NCBI GenBank assembly: GCA_003254905.1
Contig: QANU01001671.1
Location: 297,032-361,031 of the forward strand
DNA: 64,000 nt
From: Nissolia schottii
Taxonomy: Eukaryota > Streptophyta > Magnoliopsida > Fabales > Fabaceae
Reading direction: 5' to 3'
In this document: piece by piece, positions 1 through 14,856 of the stretch
Layout: the number at the start of each line of letters is the position of its first letter
Position numbering within the stretch: position 1 is the stretch's first letter
Position numbers and translations under genes: made by a program
Notes under the pieces: model-generated
Databases searched by the model: none
What the model was told of the DNA's origin: nothing
What the model saw: only the letters and a program-made list of their open reading frames with translations

Positions 1-230
1 ATCCGAGGAGCTCCAGGGACCGAAGAGTACCCCTCTGGTACATCAATTTTATTTTAGTGCTAAGCGTCTTGACTAGGCTTGTTACTTGACAGGAGATCCC
101 CATTATGCTAGCTTGACTTGTTTGTCTTTTTTGGTTTCCTTGTGTGGTAGAATTGGTCCAATAAGGACCATTCCTTATTCCATTTTATTTCAATGAAATA
201 CATTTTTCATCTGTGTATTAAACGAATCAA
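1..230 (+). other. possible 3' end of an upstream gene (partial)
   Basis: The first 57 bases are of balanced composition and open in frame 1, ending in TAG at 55-57 (last residues ...PSGTSILF). The other two frames also run open to stops a little further on, so the coding frame cannot be fixed. The following T-rich sequence with AATGAAATA near 192 looks like a 3' untranslated region. Too little is present to name a product, and it may not be coding. Confidence 0.25.
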
Positions 231-730
231 ATTGTGACTGCTCCTTTTGATCCAAGTTTTTTTCTCCCTGAATCTCAAACCTTAGACTCTTTAAGAAGGG
301 GATGAGCTTGCCAATCACTCGATCAACCTTGTGTTGGTATTTTAAAAGGAATTGCATGTGTGATGTTGTTTTTTAATTTTTTTTTTAAATATCCTTATAT
401 CATCCTTGTGTTGGGCTTGAAAATATTTTTGGCGGGTAGTACAGGAAAATGGCTAGTGTTATCTTTTTAGGCTTTCCTATGGCTCGGCCCACGGAATGAA
501 TAGCAGTGAACTGATCCAGCACTGCACGCACCCAAAAGAAAAAGCAGTTAAGACAAAATACAAAAATTAGGAACCAGAAAGAGAAAAAGAAAAGAGAAAG
601 ACAAAAATAAAAAGGAAAGAGAAAGGCGAAGAAGCGTGAATTGAAGGAGCGAAGAGACCAAACAGAGAAAAAGAGAGAACGAGGCTCCAGATCTGCGAGA
701 GAGAAGGAGAAGAAGTGGGGAGGATCCCAG

Positions 731-3558
731 ATGATGTCAGGAAAATACACCACCATTGATAACCAGCAACTTGAAGGATCTGTTCCTGTCAGTAACTTTT
801 CACTCTTCATTCTAACATCTTCTTCCATCATTCTCCATGCCTCTCATCGCTTAACCACATCTCGCTCTTTGTTTTTTGTTTTTTCTTCTTCTTTGTTACA
901 GGCAGTTCCAGATCCAGGACATGTCGCCGTCAAGTTCGCCGGTACAACAATCCCTCTCTTATTCTCTCTGTTTTTCAACAAGACCAATTGAATCTGCTTG
1001 CATTCTCAACTCGTAGGGTTTTATAGATTCATTTAGCTGAATAGATCAGTTTCCTTAGTCAGATTCTAACAGTTGGAACTTTTCCAGTTTTCAACGATGA
1101 CGCATTTCTCCTTAGCCTGCAGTTTTTTTGTTAGTTTATCTCATAGGAATAGCTGTTGAGTGTTGATAGGTGTAATTTGATACGAGGTTTTTTTGAATCT
1201 GTAATTAGTAGCCTGGATAATCAACAATCGCTCGATCTTAGTGTTAGGACTTAGGAACTGATTTTGTCATAGTTGATTTGGTATTATTTTTTTATTTATT
1301 TTCTTTGTAGATTCAAATCTGCAGACATTTCCTCCATCTAGCGCACAGGGGAAGATTACCGGTGGTTCCGGGCCTCCACGCGATGCTGATGGTATGCTGG
1401 TGTAGATCATTCTCACTTGTTTATTTTCTGTCTATTTACATTAGTCATTTCTGAAAGGTAATTATTCCATGCATAAGAGTTGTTGTTCTCATAGGTTGTT
1501 GATTCCAATTAATTTTTCTATTAATTAAATGGCAACTATTGGTTTTTATGAAATTCTTGCTATTTTATGGAAGGTGACTTGGTGTTATACTTGTGATGCT
1601 TGATTGTTTTTCTTTGTTATGTTTTTGACATGTTTATCTCAATTATTCTTCCCCACTCATTTTGTGCAGATACATTTTCGAAATCTGTATCTAGTTCTGA
1701 TGAGCCCCAGCAGAGCGGGTGGCTACGTACCTTTTCAATTGCTGCTTACAAACCATACTTTGATGTTGACACTTCAGATGTACTAGAGAGGGTTATAGAC
1801 TCACTCTTCCCGTTTAGAGGAACCTTTAATGAAAAAACTGCTAGCAACCCTGATTTGTAAGTTGATTTTGTCATTTGCTCATTGGTTGACTGATTAAACT
1901 GCTAATGCCATGGTTCTGAGTTCTGACATTTTTTGAAATATGAGACATGGATAATGCTAATATCATTTTTATGAAGAGAAAAATGTAGCTAAGATACTGG
2001 ATTGCAGTGGCATGCCTTGATATGCTAGTCTCTTATGAGCCTAAGTCATGAATAAGACTTCAATCAACAACTGCAATACAATAGTAGTTTTGGGTTTTTT
2101 TTGTTTCTGCGTTTCTTTCTTCCTTTCTTTTTTGGGGCGGGGGGTTATTTATTTAATTTTTCTGGTGTAACCCTTTCTCATCATGAAGACTGACTTTTGA
2201 AGTACATTACCACATCACCTCTCTTAAACAAGCATGCTAAATAGTGAGTGATGTGTTTGCTAAAAATTGTAGATATTTGCATGCTGCTTAAGCTGCATCA
2301 TCTGGTACACTCCTATGCTTTCTACTTGAAAGAGATGACTTTGTATAATCAGTAGGCTTCTCTCTTTGATCTCTATTAACTGGAGAAGTAAACTTAGTGA
2401 TGAACGATATTCAGTAATATCTTTTTGTAATGTAGAGAGCCTGCTTATAAATGCTTTAAGAGTGCCAGTACAACAAATGGGAAATAAGTATTCCATACCC
2501 AGATATGGAACTACTACTGCATTGGAGGTGCACAGACTGTCCTCTAATACCAATTGATGCAGGACAGAAGAACAAAGGCATGCTATCATTCCAGTAGATG
2601 AGATGACTTAGAAGTTAGGAATTCTACTAGACTTAAACATTAAACACAAGGAAAATCCTTGAAATAATATTCATTAGTGAGAATACTTGTAAAATACCCA
2701 ATATAATCACCATGTAAATTCCAGTAGGATCAACTAAAGGCCAATGCATAGTTGTAGTTTTTGTCTTGCCTGACTGCTCCTGCATCTATTTGATTCCAAG
2801 GCTAGTGTTGTTTCATCTGTGGTTTAATTTCTTACTTCATAAATATTAGTATCCTGTGTAGGTAGAGGATGTTCACCATTTTTTTTAAACCTTGGAGGAC
2901 AAATGTTTTTATAATTTATCTGTCAAAAGAGGTAGTTCCTGTGTTTCACCATGTAATTTTGGTTTTACTATAAATGTGCACAGGTACGGACCTTTCTGGA
3001 TTTGTACTACCTTAATATTTGTGGCAGCATCTATTGGCACATTTGTAACATATATAGCGCACAAGCTGAAGCACCAGGAATGGAATTATGACATAAATCT
3101 GGTGACATGGTCTGCTGGTTTGTTTTATGGTTATGTTACCATTGTTCCTCTTTGTCTATATGTAATCCTCAAGTACTTCTCCGCACCAGCTGGCCTTGTC
3201 CAACTACTCTGTCTATATGGATATTCCCTGTTTATCTTTATACCGGCTCTGGTAAGTTGTTGATCTTACAATTTTTTTCCTGTTTATTTGAGGAAGCTCG
3301 AAATTTGACATTTTCATCATATTGTACCCTCTAACCTTCTGTTTGGTGCAGTGTATGTCCATTGTGCCTCTGGAGATATTCAGATGGGTGATTGCAGGTG
3401 TGGCCGGGTTCATGTCAGCAACATTCTTGGCACTTAACCTCCGGGCACATATCCTTTCAGCAGGTGAAAGGTGGTTCTTGATTGTTGCTGGCATTTTTCT
3501 GTTGCAGCTTGCTTTAGCTGTTGTACTAAAGGTCTACCTCTTCACAGTATCAGTTTGA
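731..3558 (+). CDS. Yip1-domain integral membrane protein, YIPF1/YIPF2 type
   Basis: Six exons restore a 279-residue protein: 731-787, 902-941, 1311-1391, 1670-1856, 2984-3251 and 3352-3558. All junctions are GT-AG and in phase. The cytosolic N-terminal half carries the family signature FDVDTSDVLERVIDSLFP, then SNPDLYGPFWICTTLIF, which opens the membrane domain. About five hydrophobic segments follow, including LCLYGYSLFIFIPAL. These blocks match human YIPF1/YIPF2 closely. Yip1-family proteins sit in Golgi and ER membranes, bind Rab GTPases and help vesicle traffic; that role is inferred from the family. Two ATGs are adjacent (731 and 734) and either could start. The frame is open upstream to 641, but that part is purine-rich leader-like sequence and was excluded. 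The 1.1-kb intron 4 is the largest. Confidence 0.93.
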
Positions 3559-5397
3559 GAGTAAAAACCGGATAGCGTGAATGAAAAATAGTTAATGAAG
3601 AAATAGCTATTTGGCTTCGTAGGTTTTTCATCAATGAAATATAATTCACAAATTAAACATCGTGTATTCATTCATTTGTCGTAATATAGAGGCAAATAAC
3701 TTGTGATTTTCAGAACTACAAGCATTTGTCTTTGACATTGTAAGGTGTACAAATACACAGACACAAACACACGCTACGTGCACCTGTTTTTGAAATTGCA
3801 AGGGGTGCAAATACACACAAATAAAGACACTTTGTAAACATTTTTCATGAAATACTGTTTTGCAGCAATAAGCACTAGATGTAACAGTGGCGATTTAGAA
3901 TAATTAGGGGAGACATTGATGAGCGTTAATATTCAAATTCACTGCTTCAAACACATTGGCTCCCAAAAAGCAAAACTAGATGGCTTTAATTGCTTAGTCG
4001 TGGGAGTCGTGTTGGTTGAAGGGCAGTCAAGCAATTCACTTGAAGCAATGGCGCTAGGTAACTACTACTCTATTTAGTTCTACGTATGCATGAACTAGAA
4101 TATTAAAATACATGACAATGTCGTATAACAATAACTTATAGTTTAGTAGAATTAGAGTCAGATCATGAATGAAAAAATTTAACGATGCAACTTTAAAAAA
4201 ATTGAATTTGGATCTTATGTTCTTTGTTTCACTATTCATTTATAAGTTGATGTTATCTTGGCATAATCTTCCCATTTAAATGAATGATGAGATTAAGAAT
4301 ATGATCCTGCTTTTCATTTTGAAAATGAGAAGATGAAAAGGAGAGGATATTGATCTAAAAATATTACTAGATTCAGCAAAAATACTACTATACTAGTAAA
4401 AGCTAGCTAACTATATGCATAATTAATTATAAAAGGATGAATTATGCCAACAAGGGTGAGTTCAATTAGTAAAGTCGATCATTAATAGCCATTTCAAAAT
4501 ATCACTCGATCATTAAAAGCCACTGCTTGTGCTTGGACATGATTTGGCTTTGAAAATTGTCAAACTACAGAGATTAGGCAGAAAACAATACAGAAATGCC
4601 CCATGTCAATACCAACCAACCAACCAATGACTTTATTTTTTTGTTTCAATAATTTTCAGAGGCCATAATCATATCAAACATTGGACAACGAAATTAACAC
4701 CATGATTATGCCTCCGCATCTTGACTCCAACGGCACTAATGCGCCCAATTCATAGCGGAAGTCAACACAATTTCACAGAATTCTTTCATCTAGCTGACCA
4801 GAAACAGTTATAATTTTTTTTTGGTGTTCTTAGGGTATCCCAAACTTTATTACCATGGTGTTTAATAGGAATTGATACTATTCAAACCCCCTTATCATTA
4901 GATCAATCCAAGTACTTACTCCAATCTAATTTTGTTTTTCCAACAATATTTTTTTCGCTCGATGCCAAGTTCCCAACTAAAGTTAGACTCGAGAAAATAC
5001 ATCGTCCTAGATAGTAGATAACATTGAGTACTATTTGGAACCGACCAAAACACACTGGTTTTGCAGTATTATAAATTAATTGAAATGATAATTAAAAAGC
5101 AAATGAATTAATTGGAATCAAGCTCAGGGGTCACAAGTCACTAGATCAAATTTAAACAATGAGTTAGTAATGACATAATATTTGACACGACTATTACCCA
5201 TGAGGCTGAAGAATGTAAAAGCTGCCACAAGCTAGTCCAAGGAAATAAACAAGCCCTATTAAATTACATTACTCGAAAAATTTAAACACAACAAAACAAA
5301 ACATGAGCTAAAAAGATGCCATTTACAGTTTACTGAAATCTGATCTTGCTCCTGTATATTGTTAAAATATGAAGATGCCATAGGAAATAGTAATAAA

Positions 5398-5639
5398 TGT
5401 TAAGAATAATATATATTATATTTGATTTGATATACATTATGTTTGATTTGATTTGATTGTGATTTATTTTTGGTCGTTGTGTTTTGGCCGTTGAGTCTTC
5501 AGCCTATAAATAGGCTCAGCCTCCGATGTAAAGAAACACAATACAACTCTTAGATAATACAATTACTATTTCTCTGTTATCTATCTTTGTCCTATATTTT
5601 TCTGTGCCACATTTATCTGTTTTTCCACGATGTTTAACA
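5398..5639 (+). mobile_element. solo LTR of a Copia/TRIM-like retrotransposon
   Basis: A 242-bp segment begins TGTTAAGAATAATAT and ends GTTTAACA, the TG...CA form of an LTR. It is flanked by a perfect 5-bp direct repeat ATAAA (5393-5397 and 5640-5644), as expected for a target site duplication. A TATA-like CTATAAATAGG lies at about 5504-5514, upstream of a plausible transcript start and pyrimidine-rich end. No second LTR or internal region is nearby, so recombination between the LTRs of a full element is the likely origin. Its first 15 bases equal those of the LTRs at 32598-33655, which suggests related families. Confidence 0.82.
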
Positions 5640-6451
5640 ATAAAAAAGAAAGAAAAAGACATACATAGTAGCCCTAGAAAAATGCATTGACACAGGGTGT
5701 ATACATTATACTTTTAGACTTTAAGGTGGGAAAAATAGCAAAGTAAAATAAACTACACGAAGTGCAAGTCTTGATCCGGAAATTGCGGGGTTCAATGTTA
5801 GACTAGGTTAGGTTGATTTTGACATTAGTAAGAGTTGCTTACTTAAGGAATTATAATGGTTGGTATCCGAATCCAAGTGTACACATTTCACCTTCTATGT
5901 GCAAACTGAAGTTCTGATTTCCCAAACACCCTTATACTATATGGTGAATTACAGACCTCTCCTAAAATTACGAAATATTAGATAGAATACCCTTTAATTT
6001 GCGGTGTCTGCACTAATCTCTTCATAGGGTACTCAGTATCATGTTTTTACAAAGGGAGTTCCGTATAATTTACATTGGTCAATATTAAATTCTAGAAATA
6101 CAAGTATATATATCATATGTGCTATCAAGTACATATATACAATTATACAAGAGGTTATCCATTCCTTATTGTCGAGCTTTGTTCAGTTTCAATGGTTCTA
6201 AATAGTATATTATTGTGTTTCGTTCGCCCACTTGAAATTTGATTAATAAAATACATGAACCATCAAAAAAACTATAGTGTATTATCACCAAAGTCTCAAG
6301 GATGGTTAGTGTACCGGAATAGTTTTAGGGGCACCTAAATGTAGTAGGTGATTGAGATGTTTGGAGGAGTTGGACAGCGGCGCAACTTTCTAGTTCCAAC
6401 ACAGTCCAGAGATAGAGGTGAGTACTTGAAGGCATTCAGACACTTCAGTTA

Positions 6452-6606
6452 GAGAAATGTTATGTTGACAAACAAAATACAACAATTTGTATAAACAATC
6501 ACAAAAGACAAAATTTTAAATACTCAATAGAACTTTGATCCACTCTCTCTTTTATCTTTTGTAATTGTCTAAGTTATTGTATTTTATTCATCAACATAGT
6601 ATTCCT
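6452..6606. mobile_element. fold-back MITE with long terminal inverted repeats
   Basis: The left arm (from GAGAAATGTTATGTTGACAA) and the reverse complement of the right arm (from GAGGAATACTATGTTGATGA) align with few differences over about 55-60 bases, leaving a short central loop. Nine-base flanks CTTCAGTTA (6443-6451) and CTTCAAGTA (6607-6615) agree at 7 positions, compatible with an aged Mutator-type target duplication. The element is too short to encode a transposase. Confidence 0.55.
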
Positions 6607-7175
6607 CTTCAAGTAAATGTCCATTCTAAGTGAATAGTAGTATTTTAGGGGTAACAAAACTATTTATAAAAGAAATATGTGTGTATCTTTGGACCCTTGT
6701 TTGAGCCCGATATATGTAATTATTTCGTAACAGTTTGTATATATGTTTACAAATCATGAAATTCATGTGAAATATCGATTAACTTCAGCATTAGGGAAAG
6801 TAAGTGAAATTTACCCTATTATATGATTTGGTCACATTACATGAACACTAGCTATGTACGGCGCATGGAAAGATGGTCAAACATTAACTATGACTCGATC
6901 AATCTTGGAACCAATAATACTAAGTGAAACACGAGCTTGATGTGTTTTCCACATGGAAGTGTGGAAACAAAACCAACTAGCCCCACTTTACACAATACTA
7001 AAATGAGCCATAACCTTCATGAGCTTATGACAATCAGATAAATGTTTCCGACTTACTTATATCCTTCCCTTTTCCCCTTCTCTAATTCCCTATTCTTGAT
7101 TTTCATTTCCTCTCTTGGTTTAGAGAAGAAGCCCCCAGAGAGAGTGGTAATTAATGATCTTTGGCAGTTGAAGTC

Positions 7176-7403
7176 ATGTCGGTTTCAAGGACTCAAGTAG
7201 GGTGTCTCATATTGATGCTATTATTATCAAGTGTTTCAGTTTTAAACCATGAAGTATTGGGTGCTAGATATGTAGTACTAACAGAAGTGGAATATGCACT
7301 CAAGTCTCCATGTATCAATGAAACAGAAGATGGAGGAGGAGGCCCTTTCCAGACAGTTAACAGACAAGTACCATCCTCTCCTGACCGCATACACAACAGG
7401 TAG
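7176..7403 (+). CDS. CLE-family signalling peptide precursor
   Basis: This single exon encodes 75 residues. The open frame extends 15 bases further up but only from a TTG, so the first ATG at 7176 is taken. Residues about 7-29 form a hydrophobic secretion signal (LILMLLLSSVSVL). A variable linker follows. Residues 63-74 near the C-terminus are RQVPSSPDRIHN, which fits the 12-residue CLE consensus RxVPxGPxPxHN at R1, V3, P4, P7, D8, H11 and N12. It departs at position 6 (Ser for Gly) and position 9 (Arg for Pro). One Arg follows the motif. CLE peptides are cut from secreted precursors and perceived by leucine-rich-repeat receptor kinases to control meristem or vascular fate. That role is inferred from the motif, and the subgroup is uncertain. 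Confidence 0.85.
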   Translation: MSVSRTQVGCLILMLLLSSVSVLNHEVLGARYVVLTEVEYALKSPCINETEDGGGGPFQTVNRQVPSSPDRIHNR

Positions 7404-9030
7404 ATAAGATTGTGATTTCAAGGAGCCTAAAATTAAGTCACCCCCGTTGAATTGAAATTTTATTGTGAATATGTCTAAATATATTAAAAGTTAAAATTGT
7501 ATTTATATAAGAATTTTTTTGGTTATTCAATGCAGTGAGTTAATCCTGTATATGTAAAAGAATTGTTGTTTTCTTTTTGATATTCCAAGGGCTAAATAAA
7601 CATACATATAAGTCTGTATCATTAATATTTTTTTCTTTCTTTACCATTTTTTAGCTAGCAAAGTTATATATCAAAATGAAGTTTGAAAGTTGACCTGTGT
7701 TTAAAATCTGCATGTTTGTGATAAAGGTAACCATGATTAGGAGTCATGAGGGGTTAGAAACGAGGGATTTGCTTTTGCTTTTTTCTTTTCCTTCATGTGC
7801 AAAGTGCTCAAACTATCCATGGAGGAAGGCAAGCAATGAGGGACTCGCTTTTTGGATGTACTCATAAAAAGAAATAGTTAGAGTAAAATTTTTAATAGAA
7901 TACAGTCACATGCTTATTGGATGTTTATCTTATTATTATTGTTTTAACATCCAATATTTTATGAAAATATATGTATTAGACGTAAAATTGTTGGTCAGAA
8001 ATCAATATTAAACTAGAAATACGCAAGAATAACACTCCTTTGCAATAAACGATCCCTATCCCAGCTATGATAGTAACGTATCCCAGCTCTAATAGCTTAA
8101 TGGAATATCTCATGATACTCATGAAATTGGCTTCAATAGTAGAGAGTCCATAGGTGATTGAAAATGCTGGAGATATATCAGTGATGTAAAGTACAAAAAA
8201 TAATACGATAATGTTCCTGTGGCTTACGACGATAACGATATCTTGAATTACTACAAGATATAATGGAAAAGAAAAAACAATAACAAGGTTTTAAAAATTT
8301 AAGCTACTTTATAAACAATTCTAATTTTTTGAAAAAATTCTTTAAAACGAAAAGATAACACAGATTCAGCAACATGCTGGCCGGCAGGTGCAAAATCTAT
8401 GTCCATGAGTGCTCCCGTTAAGGTTTAGGTAGGGTACCACGTTAATACTTGTCGCGTCTCAACTACAAAACATGGTTCAATATTCTAGTCCCCATTTTAC
8501 AGATCGTATCCCTCTTTCCAAAAAAATTTGTAATTGTTGCCACGACTGCCGCAGATCTATTAAATTGAACACGGTTCAATGCCCTGCAACTGCAAGACAG
8601 AAATCGTGAAGGCTTCAGAATCCCACGTCATGTGCTGAATCTCGCAGCATTTGGGTTTGTCCCTTTCTAGCAAAACTAGAATTGCAAACAGGGTGTTTCA
8701 ACCTGTGTGCGTTGAATGAATAAAATCATCATTCGCATCAACAACGAAGCAAGGAAAAGGTACTCGTGTAGATTAACGAGTTACATAATAACCTCATTAA
8801 GAAATCTTTTGTAGAACTACAAAATAGTAACTGAAGTAATAGTTTAAATTTCAAAGTTTGTCCTTTCTCCACAAAATCGAGCATTCTTCTCAAGATAATT
8901 TAGAATCTATGGGAAAAAAAGGAAGGAGGGGAAGGGAGACAAGTTATGGGGATAATACAGGGATCATCTAACTTTCAATTCTGAATTAACCTTTTTTCAT
9001 AAATATCATTCAGACTAAAAATAGTGCAAA
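7404..9030. other. intergenic spacer, no gene seen
   Basis: AT-rich sequence between the CLE gene and the 3' end of the seryl-tRNA synthetase gene. The patch at 8370-8720 is less AT-rich and resembles a dispersed repeat, but no termini could be defined. The stretch just below 9031 is the expected 3' untranslated region of the minus-strand gene. Confidence 0.5.
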
Positions 9031-12313
<3,283 letters not shown>

Positions 12314-14856
12314 TCTGAAATTGCTGATACGAAACGGTGACGGCGGCACTTCCTCAGATCTGCTGCTGCTATTTGGGGAGAGAGGAGTCAACGGCCAAAC
12401 GCCACAGGGTTTGTGGGTTTAACAACGCCAACAGGAATAATAGTAATTTAATAACTAATTAATTGTGCAACAATAGCGTTTTCACAGTCACGTCAAATAA
12501 AAACGTTTTGACAATAAATATAAAAACGGGAATGGATCATGTATTCGTGTGTGTTCAATTTTTTCATTGATGTTTTAAGTGAGTCTAACCTTTTTTTTTA
12601 AATAAATTTATGGTAAAAGATTATGCATAATTTTATCATATAAAGATATACATGATAAGATTCATTTTTAATAAAAACCATGGTTGCTGAATTTTTCCTT
12701 GGTGTCTATGTTTCTCAATATAAAAAAAATTAAATTAATTCTTGAACTTTTTTAAAATATTATCCTCATTAATTCTTTTGTTTAAATGGCAAGAAATTAA
12801 CAAGAATAATTTTTGACATATTTAGGAACCAATTGGGGGCATTCAAAACTAATTTGAGACTTTTTTTTATTAAAGAAACAAGGTAAATACCAATAAAAAA
12901 AAAGAGACTAATTAAAATATTCACTCAAAATTATTCTGAGTTATAAAATGTAAAAGTTTACTTGAGTTTTTTTTTAATTGTGTAAGTCCACTTAAGCTCC
13001 TTAATTGTTCAAAAGGTAAGATATCTAAGTCTCTAAATATATAAAATTAGACATTTTTTTTAATCTTTTTTACAAGAAAGAAAGAAATTTCATTTCTAAA
13101 AAATTCTTACGACACTTACATATTAAAATATATGTCAAATTTAATGTTAATAAAATACAAATATAACTTTTATTGTGAACTATCACGGTCTATAGTTTTG
13201 ATCTTTGTCTAAAAATTATTAATATATAAACTTATTACTATATCGAAGAACAAATTGAAAATGCTGCGATTTTAAGAATGTATTACATCACTTTTACAAT
13301 AAATTCAAACATTGTTATCATTTATAAGACATTACAAAAGAAATACCTAAAACGAGGACAAAATAGTCACAATGGGGAGAACAAAATACATAAGACTCGT
13401 CATTTAGAAAAATGACAAATATGAATAATTATGTCCAAAATCTAATAGATATAATTCTTTTATTTAATAGAAAAAATCCTAAATGATGAAGAAGAAAAAA
13501 ATGATATGGATGCCACCAAAGAAGAAAAGCAAATCTTTAAAATCAAACATTGGTAACACAAATCAAGTTCATTCCTAAGCTTTGAAAATAATAGATCCAT
13601 CCTTAAAGTTGACATTTGTACATTGAATTTGTTCCTAATGTTAGCATGGCTTCTATCAAATTTGTCCCAAGATCCTTGATAATAGAGACAACTTTAATGT
13701 GTAGAAATTAACCTTAGAACAAGTTTATTAATTTTTAAAGTTTAAGTCAAATGACCGTCATTACCAATATTAGGGACAAATTTAAGACTTATTCAAAAAA
13801 CAATGATGACAATTCTTATCTCTAACACTCACAAGAGTGTAGTACAAGAGAAGAGAAGTAGGAAAAAAGGATTAGGACAAATTTTGAAGAAAGGCAACAA
13901 ATTATGTAAAGGGAATACTTTAATTGAATGAGAATTACCCTTTTCTTTATTTTACCCATTTCTTAGGTCTCTTTCTTTAAGCTGAAAATATCATAAATGA
14001 AGTTAGTGAAAACTAATTTGTTGCTCTGGTACTATAGAAAATAGATGGGTAAAATTACTCTTTCTAACATGTCTCAAATATATATTTGACACAATTTAAT
14101 TTAAAAGTTATATATATATATATATANNNNNNNNNNNNNNNNNNNNNNCCATAAAATTTTTGATAACATTTCAAAAATTATCTTTTTTAAACTGACGAGA
14201 AGAAACAATTTAATGGATATATATACTCTTCAACTGTAGACTTTAATTGCAAAAGAAGGTGACCTATCTCAAACGAATTTGTCACTCAATCCCTCTCCCA
14301 ACCCAATTTATTTTACACAAATTAGCCATTCCGAAAATAATTTAATCTGTTTCCGACCATTTTCGTTTTTACACAATGAGCCCAACAAATTAGTTGCAAT
14401 AGTTTAACCACTAATGATAATAAGAATAAGTTTCTCCATCTATCAATATATACCGAATTTTATTAACAAGTGTTCTTAAAACACTTATTAAGAAACTTAA
14501 AAAATTTACATGGGTATAGTTTACAAAAAATACTTAAATGTCACCCGCTAACCAAGCCCTCACAATGACTTGTTAGAGTATATCCCATAAAATTAGTTGC
14601 ATTGCATGCATACTAAAGCATGACCACGATTAAACCACACAACAAATAAACGACTACAATTAAATCACAACAAATAATTAGAGGAAAATTATACCGCCAT
14701 AATGATGTGAGAAATTACAGAGTAGTAGTTAGACAAAAATAACACCAAACAAATAAATCAATCCTTCATTCAGTTCACACTACATTAACAAACAAAAAAG
14801 AGGAATGAAATTCAAAATCTTAACTAACAAAGCTAACAAGAAAGACAGCACTGAAC
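12314..14856. other. AT-rich intergenic spacer with assembly gap
   Basis: No gene is supportable. The first 100 bases are the 5' leader and promoter side of the minus-strand seryl-tRNA synthetase gene. Phrases such as AGAGACTAATTAAAATATTCA (about 12903) recur in similar form near 35911, indicating a dispersed repeat. A TA microsatellite leads into 22 Ns at 14127-14148. Confidence 0.55.
14127..14148. other. assembly gap (22 N)
   Basis: A run of undetermined bases directly follows a (TA)n microsatellite at about 14110-14126. Collapse at the simple repeat is the likely reason, so the true length is unknown. Confidence 0.99.

Larger units (their letters stand above)
3559..7175. other. AT-rich intergenic spacer with mobile-element remnants
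   Basis: No gene is supportable here. After the YIPF 3' end, a short imperfect duplication of a GACATTGTAAGGTGTACAAATA-like segment occurs at about 3733 and 3793. A solo LTR (5398-5639) and a fold-back MITE (6452-6606) are listed separately. The rest is AT-rich with only short chance reading frames. Confidence 0.6.

Noticed and set aside
641-730. Upstream in-frame extension of the Yip1-family gene
   Set aside because: The added residues are all Arg/Lys/Glu from purine-rich leader sequence and are unlike the family. The ATG at 731 is kept.
400-831. 143-codon minus-strand frame
   Set aside because: It runs antisense through the leader and first exon of the Yip1-family gene. The hydrophobic, Phe-rich product is what a purine-rich plus strand gives by chance.
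12314-12391. N-terminal extension of seryl-tRNA synthetase as an organelle-targeting peptide
   Set aside because: The frame is open but begins at TTG and has no ATG. The family start MLDINLF is at 12313.
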